Assembly: GCA_927349885.1 (NCBI GenBank) | Contig: OV651819.1 | Coordinates: 26,050,422-26,114,421, forward strand | From: Psylliodes chrysocephalus | Lineage: Eukaryota; Arthropoda; Insecta; Coleoptera; Chrysomelidae | Direction of reading: 5' to 3' | DNA: 64,000 bases | In this document: piece after piece, positions 45,507 through 56,394 of the stretch | Layout: every line of letters starts with the position of its first letter | How positions within the stretch are numbered: position 1 is the stretch's first letter | Program-made: the position numbers and the translations under genes | Notes under the pieces: generated by a model | Database searches by the model: none | What the model was told of the DNA's origin: nothing | Seen by the model: the letters and a program-made list of their open reading frames with translations, nothing else

Positions 45507-46744
45507 TATTTACTTATTTACTAAAATATTAAGATATTAGTTTTAATTCGTTTATTTTTATGTAAACTAGATATCAAGGTAAAGTTAATTGAAGATGAAA
45601 TATAGCTACAGTTAAAGAATCTCAAAATAGATATATATTAAAATAGTTGGGCCCTTGCTCATTTCTTTGTGAAAACTAATTATTCTATTCTAGAATAATA
45701 AAATTGTTAATAAAAATTATATGTAAGGTATGAGACTTTTAGTACGTAATAGAATGTTTAATTAGGCTTGTCACTACCGATGTTGTCAGTCCAATATAAC
45801 GGCCAGGTCCAAAAAGTATTTGATACACACGGAGTTTTCCATAATAGAAGATCCTCTTCATTGAGTCTGTACGAGGCCCTCCTTGTAGGATATTCCCAGT
45901 AGCGGTTCCTGATTACTAAGACTTCGACCGAAGGCACTGGCCTACAGATTTGATGTAATTGACAACGTCGCCAAGAGGTGCTTCTCTTATATCGGCTGGT
46001 GTCAGATACATTAGTCATGAGTTTCTAACTAAATTTTATTAAAAAATAATTGAATTATAATATGGAGATACAAATAAAGTAACCGTTAACAACGCTTTAA
46101 TCCTAAACATTAAAATACAGCAAATAACTTACTTTCAAATTATTAATAATTCAAAAGGATTTGTGTTAAAGAAATTAATAGCTATTTGCAAATTTTCTGA
46201 GAAAAAAACACACATTCTAAACGTTCAAGTACAATCGTTTCTATAGAACCAAATATAATAAGTCATAAAGATGAAAGTGGTAAATTTCGGCATGGCATAC
46301 AAGATTAAATATAATTATTAAAAAAAAATCCGAAAGAATACATTCATTCTACTTCATTATTTATAATTAATGACATACTAGTTATTGTATTAATTTTAAT
46401 AGCTGGTACCACACTTCAAAATGTTGCAACTTGAAAACTATTCTAAGTACCCGTGGTTATTTTATGGTTTAAATGTCCACGTTCTTAAGGTTTTTACGAA
46501 ATTAAAAGGGGCAAAGAAAACTGTTTCTTTCAGATAAAATAGTTCATTTAAAAGGTTCGTGATTGGCAACTAGTTTCACTTAATACCGACTATAATGAGG
46601 CCTATAAGAAAGGAAACACCAAATAAAAAAACAATTGATTAAAAAAAAATAACGGAAAATTTCATATCTATGTTTTTTAACCAATGAAATACGGTTTTTC
46701 TAGCATCACCATGGCAACTCAGGTATTGTTTGGAAATAGTTATT
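45507..46744. other. no recognised gene; one uncertain minus-strand ORF
   Basis: 45758-46018 on the minus strand is open for 86 codons (TNVSDTSRYKRSTSWRRCQL, then RRASYRLNEEDLLLWKTP). Its Arg/Trp-rich composition differs from the AT-rich surroundings and could be a mobile-element scrap. I do not recognise it. The rest is featureless. Confidence 0.35.
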
Positions 46745-47481
46745 TACGTAACAAGTCCCGAAAGTGATATTTTACGGGATGAGTAGGCAGTTTCCAGGGC
46801 GAGCCGTAGGCGAGTCCTGGAAGCCTGCGAGTCCCGTAAAATCACTTTTGGGTAGCGTTACGTACAATATTTTTTCTGCAGCCGTTTATTAGATAAAATA
46901 TTAAAAAATAATAGGGATAGATACTATAAATATTACTTATGAACATTAAATGTACAATTATAACAATTACTTATATTAACAGTATTAGGAATATTAGCAG
47001 AAATGGCTGTGTTGAAATTAGTATTAGACGTTGCAGTACTTGTACTAGCTTTCGAGATATTAATTTTTATCACCTTGCCATTTTTGGAATAAATTATAGA
47101 CCATTTCATACCTCTCTCTTGACTTTACTGGCAACAATTCATAAGTAGCGACTTTAGCAGCTTCACTGATTTCATGTGGAATAATCATTTCCTCGTCACT
47201 GTCGTTGTCGATTGCCATTTCTGGATCGGAAAATTGAAAATACAGTGGAACTATCAACAAATTTATTTTGACAAGCGATGTCATAATAAAAATTCCGTAA
47301 ATGTCATTGCTAAGGCCGCCTACATAGATATTGAAAACTATTCCGATAGTAAAAAAATCGTCCCGAAAGTAAAAAAAATCATTCCGAAAATAGCTACTTT
47401 CGGTACGATTTGTGTAAAGTTTCACTTTCGATTTAATAAATCATACCGAAAGTTCTATTTTCGGGACGGCTGCAGAAAAAT
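46745..47481 (-). mobile_element. hairpin-headed element B (TIR TTTTTCTGCAGCCGT)
   Basis: Same layout as element A. A 120-bp palindrome (46745-46864, arms TACGTAAC/GTTACGTA) has the apex CGAGCCGTAGGCGAG (46800-46814). It is followed by a unit with perfect 15-bp inverted ends TTTTTCTGCAGCCGT (46871-46885) and its complement (47466-47480). AATAT occurs just outside both ends (46866-46870 and 47482-47486), a possible 5-bp duplication. The right subterminal region repeats CCCGAAAGT, CCGAAAAT and TACCGAAAGT, words also in the palindrome. It contains remnants of a minus-strand gene. Confidence 0.75.
46933..47218 (-). pseudogene. tyrosine-recombinase-like N- and C-terminal remnants
   Basis: From ATG at 47218 the minus strand reads MAIDNDSDEEMIIPHEISEA, then KVATYELLPVKSRERYEMVY, NLFQKWQ, and stops at 47060. 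The LLPxKSRERYExxYNxFxxW pattern is the core-binding (SAM-like) start of tyrosine-recombinase proteins found in many arthropod transposons (Crypton-like group), from memory. Another frame then carries NTNFNTAISANIPNTVNISN and NCTFNVHK-stop (46933), which looks like the C-terminal end of the same protein family. Thus the middle, including the R-H-R-Y catalytic residues, was deleted. Element A starts its frame in a similar acidic way. Confidence 0.5.
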
Positions 47482-47945
47482 AATATTTTATTGAATGAAT
47501 ATAAAATCTTTTTAAAATAAGTGTAAGACTTTCTTATTTAGGAATTACATATTACTGCAATGGGCCATGTTCACATGTGAGATATGCTGTTTTATAAACT
47601 ATATTGTAATAGTTAGTCGCTATACAAGTTATTCTAAATAATCAGTTCGTTAAAAAAGCTAAAAGTTTTTAAATTAAGCCCAATTGAAATTTAAAATTTG
47701 AAATTATACGTCATCGGGAATAGACCAATCAGCTTGTGTCGAAGTTTTTTTTGTTTTACAAAACCAAGCCAACGAACAAACCTACATACAGAATGTCGAA
47801 GTGAACGCACATCTAAGTGACATTAAAAATTTACAGCACCTAACAACTATCCTTAGTTTTTTGTTTTGGTTTAATTTTATTATTAATCTGAATTTATCTG
47901 GGTAAATTATCCTGTGGGATATAGGATATATAAAGGAAGAAGAAT

Positions 47946-49502
47946 ATGAATTTATCAGCTGTATTTATAAAAGTTGAATCAAGTATTTTTCCCATTGTAA
48001 ACGAAAATATGATTACCGAGATGATTACTGCATTTTTTAACAATACTCAGTTTCCAAAAGATAGAAAGGTAAAACTTTATTTATAAATTGTTTTAATGGT
48101 AGGTAGTTACAGTTTATATGAAGCAGTACACTTTATAGTAAAATATATTTATCTCAGGTTTTATTTTTAGATCTGCCAAGCAAGAATATGGAGATATTTA
48201 CTTTTTCCATAAGAGAGAAGGAGACAAATTACACCTAAACATAAAGTACAGCAAAAACCTTATGATGTGGCTGTTTTTTAGTGCACAATGCTTAGGATAT
48301 GTTGAATCTCAAGGTTTGTAATATTTATTATGCTTTTTTGTTTTTATATCACAAATAATAAACAGTGTATAAGGCCCTTTATTCTTATAAATATTTTTTT
48401 TCTAATTTTGACATAAAGAGACATTTTTTGTAATCGCAGCAAGTGTTAAAATAATCTAGAAATAGATTTTGTTAGTGAACCTAGTAATAATTATGATACC
48501 AAAGAATGCTGCAGAGCACCTATGAAATTTTGAGTTAAAACATGCCATATTTTTAGGCTATTTTTATACCCTTTTCAAAAATTTTATGCTCCTCGTTTTA
48601 TGCAAAACTTAAAATGCTCTGATAGCTTCGAACGAAGTCAGCAAAGCACCTCTGTTTTATAAAGTTTTTTCTGTAAAAACAGCAACACCATATATTTATG
48701 CACTTGAAATATTATATTTTTAAAAAATACATGGTGCTTGCTAACCTTCGAAAGAAGCCAGCAGAGCAATTCGGTTTTTTAAAGCTTTTTTCTAAAAACC
48801 ACACCCCATTTTTAGACTCTTGAAATATTGTAAAACTTTACTAAAAAAATTGCTATTTTTAAATAATACAGGGTGCTTTGTTGGAACAAAGTCAGCAGGA
48901 CACTTCAGTTTTTTAATATATAAAAACAACTACTTATGACACATGTTTAGGCTGTTTTAAAATCCTAAAAATGTGGTAAGTATATTTGTTTTCAGAAAAA
49001 AACTTTGAAGTCAGCAAGGAATTGCGAATTTTTTTTTAAAATGTCAAATTTCGAATATTTTATAATATTGTAGGAGCCAAAAAATGTGGTGTGGTTTAAA
49101 AAAAAAACTGGGGTGCTCTGCTGGATTCGTTTGAAGCTAACAAAGCATCCCGTAATTTTTTATTTTATAATACTCAATAGCCTAAAATGAGACATAGCTG
49201 TTTAAACAAAAATGGTACTTTTAAAAATAGCAGTTTTTTTCGAAAAGCTCTATAATATTTCAAAAATGTGAAAATGTGGTGAGCTTGTTTTTTTTAAGTT
49301 TTGAAAATCAGAGGTTCTTTACTGGATTCGTTCAGAGCTAGTAAAGTGCTCGTCTTGTTACATAAAATAAGGCATTTTGTAGCTGGTTATATAGTTATTT
49401 TGTAACTGCATATCTAACCCTTTTATTTTTTTCAGGAGGTTGTAAACATGTGGCTTCATAGAAGAAGTGAGGAACCATCTGTAACATCTACTCAGTGTTA
49501 TT
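47946..49502 (+). pseudogene. SWIM/YqaJ-family protein, N-terminal part, three exons
   Basis: Exon 1 (47946-48068) encodes MNLSAVFIKVESSIFPIVNE, then ITEMITAFFNNTQFPKDRK, and ends in AAG|GTAAAA. Exon 2 (48171-48313) is open in one frame: SAKQEYGDIYFFHKREGDKL, then SAQCLGYVESQ, ending AAG|GTTTGT. Exon 3 (from 49436, after TTTTTTTCAG) continues in phase as GGCKHVAS. After a short deletion WLHRRSEEPSVTSTQCY follows in another frame. GGCKH...WLHRRSEEPS...CYW is the SWIM-type zinc motif of a multicopy arthropod family whose C-terminal half is a YqaJ (lambda-exonuclease-like) nuclease. That nuclease part is missing here. The join from exon 1 to 2 is off by one base. Confidence 0.7.
48510..49380. 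repeat. degenerate ~125-bp tandem repeats inside intron 2
   Basis: Units recur at about 48512, 48627, 48747, 48884 and 49006 with GAAGTCAGCAAAGCACCTC variants. The inverted form TGCTGGATTCGTTTGAAGCT occurs at about 49125 and 49320. Each is followed by a T-rich stretch with AAATATT. The array fills most of the 1.1-kb intron between exons 2 and 3. Confidence 0.7.
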
Positions 49503-50408
49503 GATAATGATGTACACTTGGCTAGATTGTTAAAGAAACCTCTTCATCCACTACAGGAAAATAAATCAGTACTTTTATATTCTTAGGATTTGTATATATT
49601 TTTTATTTGTAAATAAATTGTTTTTTTACTTCATTTTTCTCATTTTTTATTAAAAGGTTAATAAATAAAATTTTCACAGATTTTTATATTTTTGTTTGTA
49701 AACAATAATTGAAGTTTTTATTAAAAATCACCAATGTTAATAATAATAACTTAAGTCAATATTATTCTTTCTCCTTTTTTAAAGCTACTATTAATAAAGG
49801 TATTACTTTAGCTTGACCTATGATCAATTTTTAATTTTGTGATATATTTGGTTTGACAGAAAAAAAATTAAAACCCTTTGACATTGGTTGTTTTTACTTA
49901 GATTTTCATAAAAAATAAACGGAACTGCAAACATGTTTTACTATCGTAATAACGAATAGCAACATGAAATTTTTTTTTCACATTTATCACTGTTGTCATT
50001 TTCATAAGAAGGCACACTTTCTGGTTTTTTGAAAAAGGTGGCAAGAATTGTGATATTTTTAAATTTATCACCAGTGATACCACATGTAGTTACCCGATTT
50101 ATTGGAATATATAGACTTTGCTACCACATTCAACTGAACTTGGTTTTTAATATTTATCACTGTGACATAGGCGTTTTTGTTAAAATGTTTCATTTTTATC
50201 AAAAATTACATTGGCTGTTTAAAAACTCATAATTCCTGAAATGTGATAATTAGGTAAATTAAATTAAAAAACAAACAAAAAAGTTTATTAAATTAATATT
50301 TACTCTTACAAAATAGGTTCTTGTAAGTTAACAAGCAATTATGCAGATATTACTAAGTAAATGTACTTGCTTAAAATTCACACACGAATGTGGTTTTAAC
50401 ATGTTAAA

Positions 50409-50967
50409 TTAACTAACTCTTCTTATAACTCTTTCCACATGTATTCTTAGAGATCCTATTCTTTTACTTAATTGTACATCTTCTGGAGAAGTTTTTTCAT
50501 TCTGTGATACACTAGGTGTGGCTTTACTAAAGTGTATCCCATGTTTTCAAGTAGCTGATTATTCTGAAACCCCTATCTGCCATTATATGGGATCCAGGAA
50601 CCAGTTTGTTTAAATACCCACATTTTTCCATTATTTCTTTATCACTAGCTCTTCCACAAAATGATGAATAAATTCGGTATCTTCAAAACTTTCAGGAGAT
50701 TCTGCATTTTCTTCCAGAAGGGTTTTTAGGTTATACACCTAAGAATTTATAGTAGCCTTATTTTCAATTTCCTGAAGGGGACAATTAGCAGAAATTGCTG
50801 CTACATCTTGATAATCCGGTGTATTTTTATTAAAAAGTTCACGAGAAACATCGCTAGTAGAAGGTTGATTTTCTTCTTTCCAAATTTCTAGGAACACTAA
50901 TAAATATTTTTGAAGATGAATGTGAATCATTATCACATTCTGGAACAAAATACTTTTTCGTAGTCAT
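50409..50967 (-). pseudogene. THAP-DDE (ISL2EU-type) transposase, internally deleted
   Basis: From ATG at 50967, MTTKKYFVPECDNDSHSSSK and IFISVPRNLERRKS form the start of a THAP zinc finger. A frame break follows, with QPSTSDVSRELFNKNTPDYQ in the next frame. The catalytic part resumes near 50640: GRASDKEIMEKCGYLNKLVP, GSHIMADRGF (second acidic residue), and near the end SLRIHVERVIRRVS (the glutamate of the DDE triad), stopping at 50409. The first catalytic aspartate and most of the protein are deleted. The YGGRASDK...ADRGF...RIHVERA pattern is typical of DDE_4 transposases. Confidence 0.75.
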
Positions 50968-52106
50968 AATATTTATAAAAAGTACAAAATTAAACAATCA
51001 AATTCCAAATAAATTCTTGATGGAGACACTATGATGACAGATGCCATACACAGTGCTGCCATTTTGCCATTTTCTGAATTATTAAGTGACTTTTAAAACA
51101 ATGAAACTTTAAATATGGTAAAAGTTTAAACAGAAATAATACTTTCAAAAAACATTTGATATTATATATTTAAAAGATATTTGTTTAACGATGTTTTAGA
51201 AGTCTAAAAGTAAGAAGGAGTACACAAACGAACGTACATCACTTCTCGTAAACCTTCTAGCCGGCAACGTTGTGCGCTAGCTCCTATTGGTCTATTCCCG
51301 GTGACGTCATAAATTTTAAAAAAATTCATAACTCCGGCAAATGAATAGATAAAAAAAAAATAAAAAAAATGTAATTTTATTTTCAACTCTATTATTCATA
51401 AAAAAAATTTCAAAATTTTTGAACATGCCCCATTGGGTAAAATATAGTCATTTCAGCTATTTCAGCCAAGGGAAGTTTATTTTAATCTTGAACCAAGACT
51501 TATAAACTACTGTTAAACAAGTATTACTGGAATTTTAAATCGACAAACAAAACAAACCATTGAAATAGGACCATTCATCTTAAATATAGTACACCAAGGA
51601 CACGTCTTGAATTCCCGTCAAGTACAATTTTAACCATAATCTGTGCCTAGAATTCCCGCCAAGTACTTGAATCTTGAAGTAATCCACTACTCGAGTTTCC
51701 CATAAGGGACGAATTTAATTAGGTAGGAACTTACCTGAAATACATTCGTAATAACTTTGGAAGAGAAAAACGTAAATTACAGTCTGTTTGCTATACTTAC
51801 TTGTATAATTGAGAGCAGAATTAAACTTCTTTATTAATGGAGTCTAATGTGGCTATCATAAACCTAATAATAATTATTTTATATTACACTTCACACAGAA
51901 AATATGGTCTATGTATATTAAGAGGGTTATTTAGCTCAAATAAAATATTTTCTAACATCAAAATTTGTTCCATGTAGAGAATTTCAAATGAAAAATAAAA
52001 AAATTGAACTTGCCAACAAAAATAAAAATCAGTCATTATCATCCAAAATATCATAACCGTCATCATCATCATCACTGTCATCACCATTTATTTTATTTTC
52101 ACGAGA

Positions 52107-53306
52107 TCACCAATCTTCTATTAGTTTCTCGCACTTGGATATACAGTTCCGCCACACTTATGGAGTTGCAATTGAAAGTGCTTTTCGCCAAGTTTCCCGA
52201 ACTGCGTCGTCACTATAACCATTAGGCCCAATATGGTTGTCATAATATTGTTTTGCTATTCCCCATATATATTCGATGGGATTAAACTGGCAATGATACG
52301 TTGGCAGACGTAAAACTTGATGAGCGTAACTTTCAATAATCTGATCCACAACAAAGGTTTTTGGTTTTGCGTGTATATTTGCCAAGCGTAATGATTCTGA
52401 TTTTAATATATATTGAGGAAATGGTATGTGTTCCTTTGTCAACCATTCTTTAATTTTATCAACAGTCCAAGAATTCGTTGGACTTTTGTTTAATACTTCA
52501 GAATGGTAAGGTGCATTGTCTAAAATAATTACGCTGGGCTCACGTAAACCTGGGAGAAGTTTTTGATGCAACCATTTTACAAACATTTCTGTGTTCATAT
52601 TATCGTGATAGTCACTGGATTTTGATTTAGATGAAAATATTAAATCAGCACCTTCTATAAAACCCGATTTCCCTCCTGCATGTAAAATTATGTGTCGCTT
52701 CCCTTCTCCATCGGTATGTTTGATGGACTTTACGTTATCATCTTGCCATATTCTCTTGGTTGGACCCCTAGAAAATATCTATGTTTCGTCTAAATATATA
52801 AAATTCGCCCCTTCTTCTTTAAACTTAGAATATTTTCTTAGAAAGTTAATTCTCTTGTGCACGACAGAACTTCTTTCACAAAGGGCCTTTGTGTTATCCT
52901 TCTTTTAAAATTTGAAACCCAAGTTATGTATCACTTGCCATAGACTTGTTCTGCTAACATCGTCAAATTTTCTATCTATTAATTCCGAGAGAATTGTATT
53001 TAAGGTCACATGTTCCTTGTTGGCCCTCAGTCGATAAATGGTATCACGAATTTCAAATTTCTTTCCATCTGGAATATCTTTCGTTTTCAATGATGGGCGA
53101 GTTTTGCGGTGATCTTCTTTCGGCAGTTCACTATTGTGATTTTGTAATACTCCTCTTAATTTGGTTTCACTAATTCCTAGAGCATCGCATACGCGTTGTT
53201 GTACAGACATTACCGATTTTAAAGGACCGCCATTTTCTTTTTCATCCGTAAAATACTTATGTACACTACAAATTAGACTATCTACATCTAACACACGTCT
53301 AGGCAT
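52107..53306 (-). pseudogene. IS630/Tc1-mariner-type transposase with DD~81E spacing
   Basis: Almost full length (~400 codons). It starts MPRRVLDVDSLICSVHKYFT with a paired helix-turn-helix-like N-terminus (VQQRVCDALGISETKLRGVL). An in-frame stop at about 52905 is followed by the first catalytic aspartate in FIYLDET (a stop replaces the next Trp), HIILHAGGKSGFIEGADLIF, the second aspartate in PSVIILDNAPYH, and the glutamate in YHCQFNPIEYIW. A stop near 52160 precedes VWRNCISKCEKLIEDW. D2 to E spacing is 81 residues by my count, far from mariner DD34D. It resembles the DD82E group called Sailor, from memory. Three stops make it dead but easily reconstructable computationally for phylogeny. Confidence 0.8.
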
Positions 53307-53435
53307 TTTTAAAATTTCCACTAAATTTACAATATACATACAATGTCAACACTGGCAAAGAATCAATTCAACTGCAACATTTGTAACAAATTTAGTATCT
53401 ACCCTAATGTTATTTTAATTTAAATCTGACCATAA

Positions 53436-55177
53436 GACTGTATTTTCCAAATTGCCAAAATCTTCTGCAGACGTTCAAAATACTTTGAATTTATTAGATA
53501 TAAAAACAATTAAGGACGAACAATTTTTATTGGTCAACGATCCAACCAAAGATATAATTGTTTTATGTGTGCTCAAACAAATTTTATATGGATGGAACTT
53601 TCGGTACCTAAGTGTCCAAAATATTTTTTTCAATGATACATATGTCCCAGTTCTATATTATTTATTAAAGAACAAAATGAAGTCAATTATGTGAAATTGC
53701 TTTAAATTTTAATTCAACATGGTAGCGAATTTGGATTCGTTTGGCGTTCCGACACCAAATTCATTGATTTTGAAAAAGGAATGCATTCTGCTGTTAGGTA
53801 CATCCATTTTTCCACACACCAAAATTATAGGTTGTAGATTCCATCTGGCATAAACTTGGTAAGAACAAATTTATTTCAATCTCCAGTGTTATAATTGTTT
53901 TTAAATATCCATTTTTACTTTTCCTCAATTATACATAGGTATACAATGTGTCTCAAAAAGTTTTATACAAATGGGAAAAAAGTGTATCTTACATTTCACA
54001 AAAAAATTATTCTTCATGAAAATCTCTGCATGTTCTAAAATCTAAAATACAACCATCAAACATTAACATTTTTTTCAGTCGTATACGAGGTATGATAGGT
54101 AGGTATGGAGTAAAGTATCTTTATTTTTGAAAATGTCAAAAAAAATTCTTAGAAAAGTTGTTTAGAATTATATTTTATTTTTATTTAAACAAATTAAAAA
54201 AAACTGAATTTAGATATATACAATTTTACATGTATGTGATAATAAATATTTTCAACTTACATATTTAAAAAAAAAATAATTACTTTACTCTTGCTCAAAA
54301 TTCACATTTTTGGACCAACCAAGTATACGACTAATAAAGTTTAATATCTAATGGTTGTATCATGCAGAGATGGTTATAAAGAATATTTTTTTGTGAAATG
54401 TAAGATAAACTTTTATCCATTTATAAATCTTTTTGGGACACACTGCATAAAAAAAGAATAAAATAATTGAATTATTTTTACGTTTTAAAGGTACCTGAGT
54501 CCGAAAAACATGTTCATTGGTGTACGTTAGAATCTAATAGTTGAAATAGTTTTTTCTTTATAATAAAATTATATACAAAATAAAAAGGCTTTGAGGAAAA
54601 GTACCATGTGTGCTAACAAAATATTTTTTCTTATAGGTATAGAAAAATACTTCAACTTGACCTATCAAAAGAATATCGAAATCCTGTCTCTGGGATAGGA
54701 AAATGGTTACACCATATATTTGGACTTACATTTTTGCATCCAGATGAAGTAGAAGATGCATTTGCTTTTGATTTTGCAGAAGATATGCCTCAAAATGAAA
54801 AAGTGGTTCAATTCGCGGACTATTTAACGGATAATTATATAAGTCAAGACTCAAGTTTTCCTCTTAATATTCTGGCAAAATGTTCTGCAGACAGTACTAG
54901 AACTACGAACTGTTGTGAAAGCTTTCTTTCGAAATTTAAAAATTATTGTGTGGCTTATCTTCCAAATATACACGTGTTTCTTGAGGCGTTGAAAAGAATC
55001 CAAACATATACTTATATTAAAATAAATGGTAGCAATAAAAAAGAAAAACTTTTAATCAAAGAAGACGTTCTAAAAAGTCAAAATTTCATTACTGCCAAAA
55101 TTTCACAATATCTGTGCAAAGATATTAACCGCTATGATTTTTTAAAATGTGTGGCATATAAATTTAGTGTACACTGA
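53436..55177 (+). pseudogene. MULE (Mutator-like) transposase, 5'-truncated, one intron
   Basis: The start is LPKSSADVQNTLNLLDIKTI, then DEQFLLVNDPTKDIIVL. After a gap, WMELSVPKCPKYFFQ-like and DGTF (first Asp) occur in shifted frames, then YVPVLYYLLKNK, FGFVWRSDTKFIDFEKGMHS (second Asp) and FPHTKIIGCRFHLA. A donor lies near 53861 and an acceptor TTCTTATAG at about 54637. The last exon (54638-55177) reads YRKILQLDLSKEYRNPVSGI, FGLTFLHPDEVEDAF, QFADYLTDNYISQDSSFPLN, and STRTTNCCESFLSKFKNY. This is the MULE DDE domain with its GCxFH..Q..WRK block and C-terminal region. The FLYWCH zinc finger expected upstream is absent. Confidence 0.75.
53944..54445. mobile_element. mariner-type MITE in the MULE intron
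   Basis: The left arm CAATGTGTCTCAAAAAGTTT and right arm complement CAGTGTGTCCCAAAAAGATT stay related for ~100 bp (shared CTTACATTTCACAAAAAAAT, then CTCTGCATG). TA precedes the left end. The right flank reads CA then TA, so the duplication may have mutated. No ORF. Confidence 0.75.
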
Positions 55178-56394
55178 GAGAATTATATTTAAGTTTTTTA
55201 TTGATAAATTTCTTGCTACCACAAATAAATTTTCAGCTACAATTAAAAAAATACATTCATGCAACTAAATAAAATGCTTTTTTAAAGTAGTTTTGTCGCC
55301 ATACAAAAAAAAATTTGTTACCTTTGCAAATATTTTTGTTCAGTCTGTAGAACCAGCAAAAATAATGTTTGCTCTTAAAAATAGTTTTTAATTACTAAAC
55401 ATTTATTTTCTGTAGTAGAAATTCAAAATATTAATACGTATATTTTCCATCATAACAATTCGCTTTTTAAGTCCAATAAAAAATATCTTTAGAAAATAAC
55501 GATTGTTTTCGATCGAGAGCTTTTTCGTCTATGCTCGAGAAAATTTTCGTGTATTTGGCGTACTCCGTTCCCGGTATATCGACAGGCACAGACAAGAACA
55601 AGTGATTGATTTGTGATTTTAGTTATAATTACCCTAGCCGCCAGCAAAGGTCATCCACGTTACGTTGGCAAATCGTAGGTCTGACGCCATTTTTGCAATA
55701 ATTGTGCATAAGTTGTGTTCGATTTCTAATGGATTACACAGAGAAGCTGACTGACTAATTTGGGACTTCAAGATTTTGTTGAAAATTTTAAGGGTAAGTA
55801 AATAACATATAATATAAAAGTATTTTATATCTACTAATTTATCGGTTTCAAATGTATTGACCCCTCACTTTAACGTTAAGGAAAAAACAGTAGATAAAGC
55901 GAAAAATCTTGAAAAGTGTTTACATTAAGATATCAGAAATTCCTTTTTCCTTTTTGATGGAACTTGGAGACTATTTTGAGTACTGAGGGTTAAATGTTTA
56001 AGATTAAAATTATTTGTTCCAGTGTACGTTAACAGATATTTCTAACAAAACACATGTATGGCAGTATTTTTTGATATTTTTATTAAATTAAGAAATAGAA
56101 AACAAAAATGTTTTGTAATTATTTTTTTTGTACCACTTTTTGGCAAATTAAACATGCACATTTGTATAGCGTTTAGGTATAAATGAAATAACCTAGAATA
56201 AGAAATAAGAATTAGTAGGAAAGATGGCAAACTTTTATCTTTTTAGGTATACCTTATTTTATTTAATTTTGTTTGGAAATTGATAATGCGCATGCCCCAA
56301 ATGTTTTCTGTTTTAAATGTTCCAGCTTAAGTTTTTTTTAATGAATTTTGACAGTTTTACAAAGGATTCGGGAGAGTCATTTTTTGCAACAATT
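55178..56394. other. no coding gene; possible non-coding first exon at 55480-55793
   Basis: The stretch 55500-55793 is less AT-rich (TTTTCGATCGAGAGC, CCGTTCCCGGTATATCGACA, ACGTTACGTTGG) and ends in AAGG|GTAAGTAAA at about 55793, a strong splice donor. It looks like a promoter plus 5' exon, but no downstream acceptor or coding exon could be tied to it. A minus-strand open frame at 56042-56230 is hydrophobic and unrecognised. Confidence 0.3.

Larger units (their letters stand above)
47562..51431. mobile_element. ISL2EU-type DNA transposon, two convergent genes
   Basis: Termini GGGCCATGTTCA (47562) and complement TGAACATGCCCC (to 51431), each flanked by AT (47560-47561 and 51432-51433). ISL2EU elements have AT duplications and carry a THAP-DDE transposase plus a YqaJ-nuclease-type protein, from memory. 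Here a SWIM/YqaJ-family gene runs rightward (47946-49502) and a THAP-DDE gene leftward (50967-50409). Both are decayed. The ~3.9 kb length reflects internal deletions in both genes and a repeat expansion within an intron. Confidence 0.75.

Noticed and set aside
47174..47494. 106-codon open frame on the plus strand
   Set aside because: Antisense to the recombinase-like remnant and subterminal repeats of element B.
53161..53418. 85-codon open frame on the plus strand
   Set aside because: Antisense of the IS630-type transposase N-terminus.
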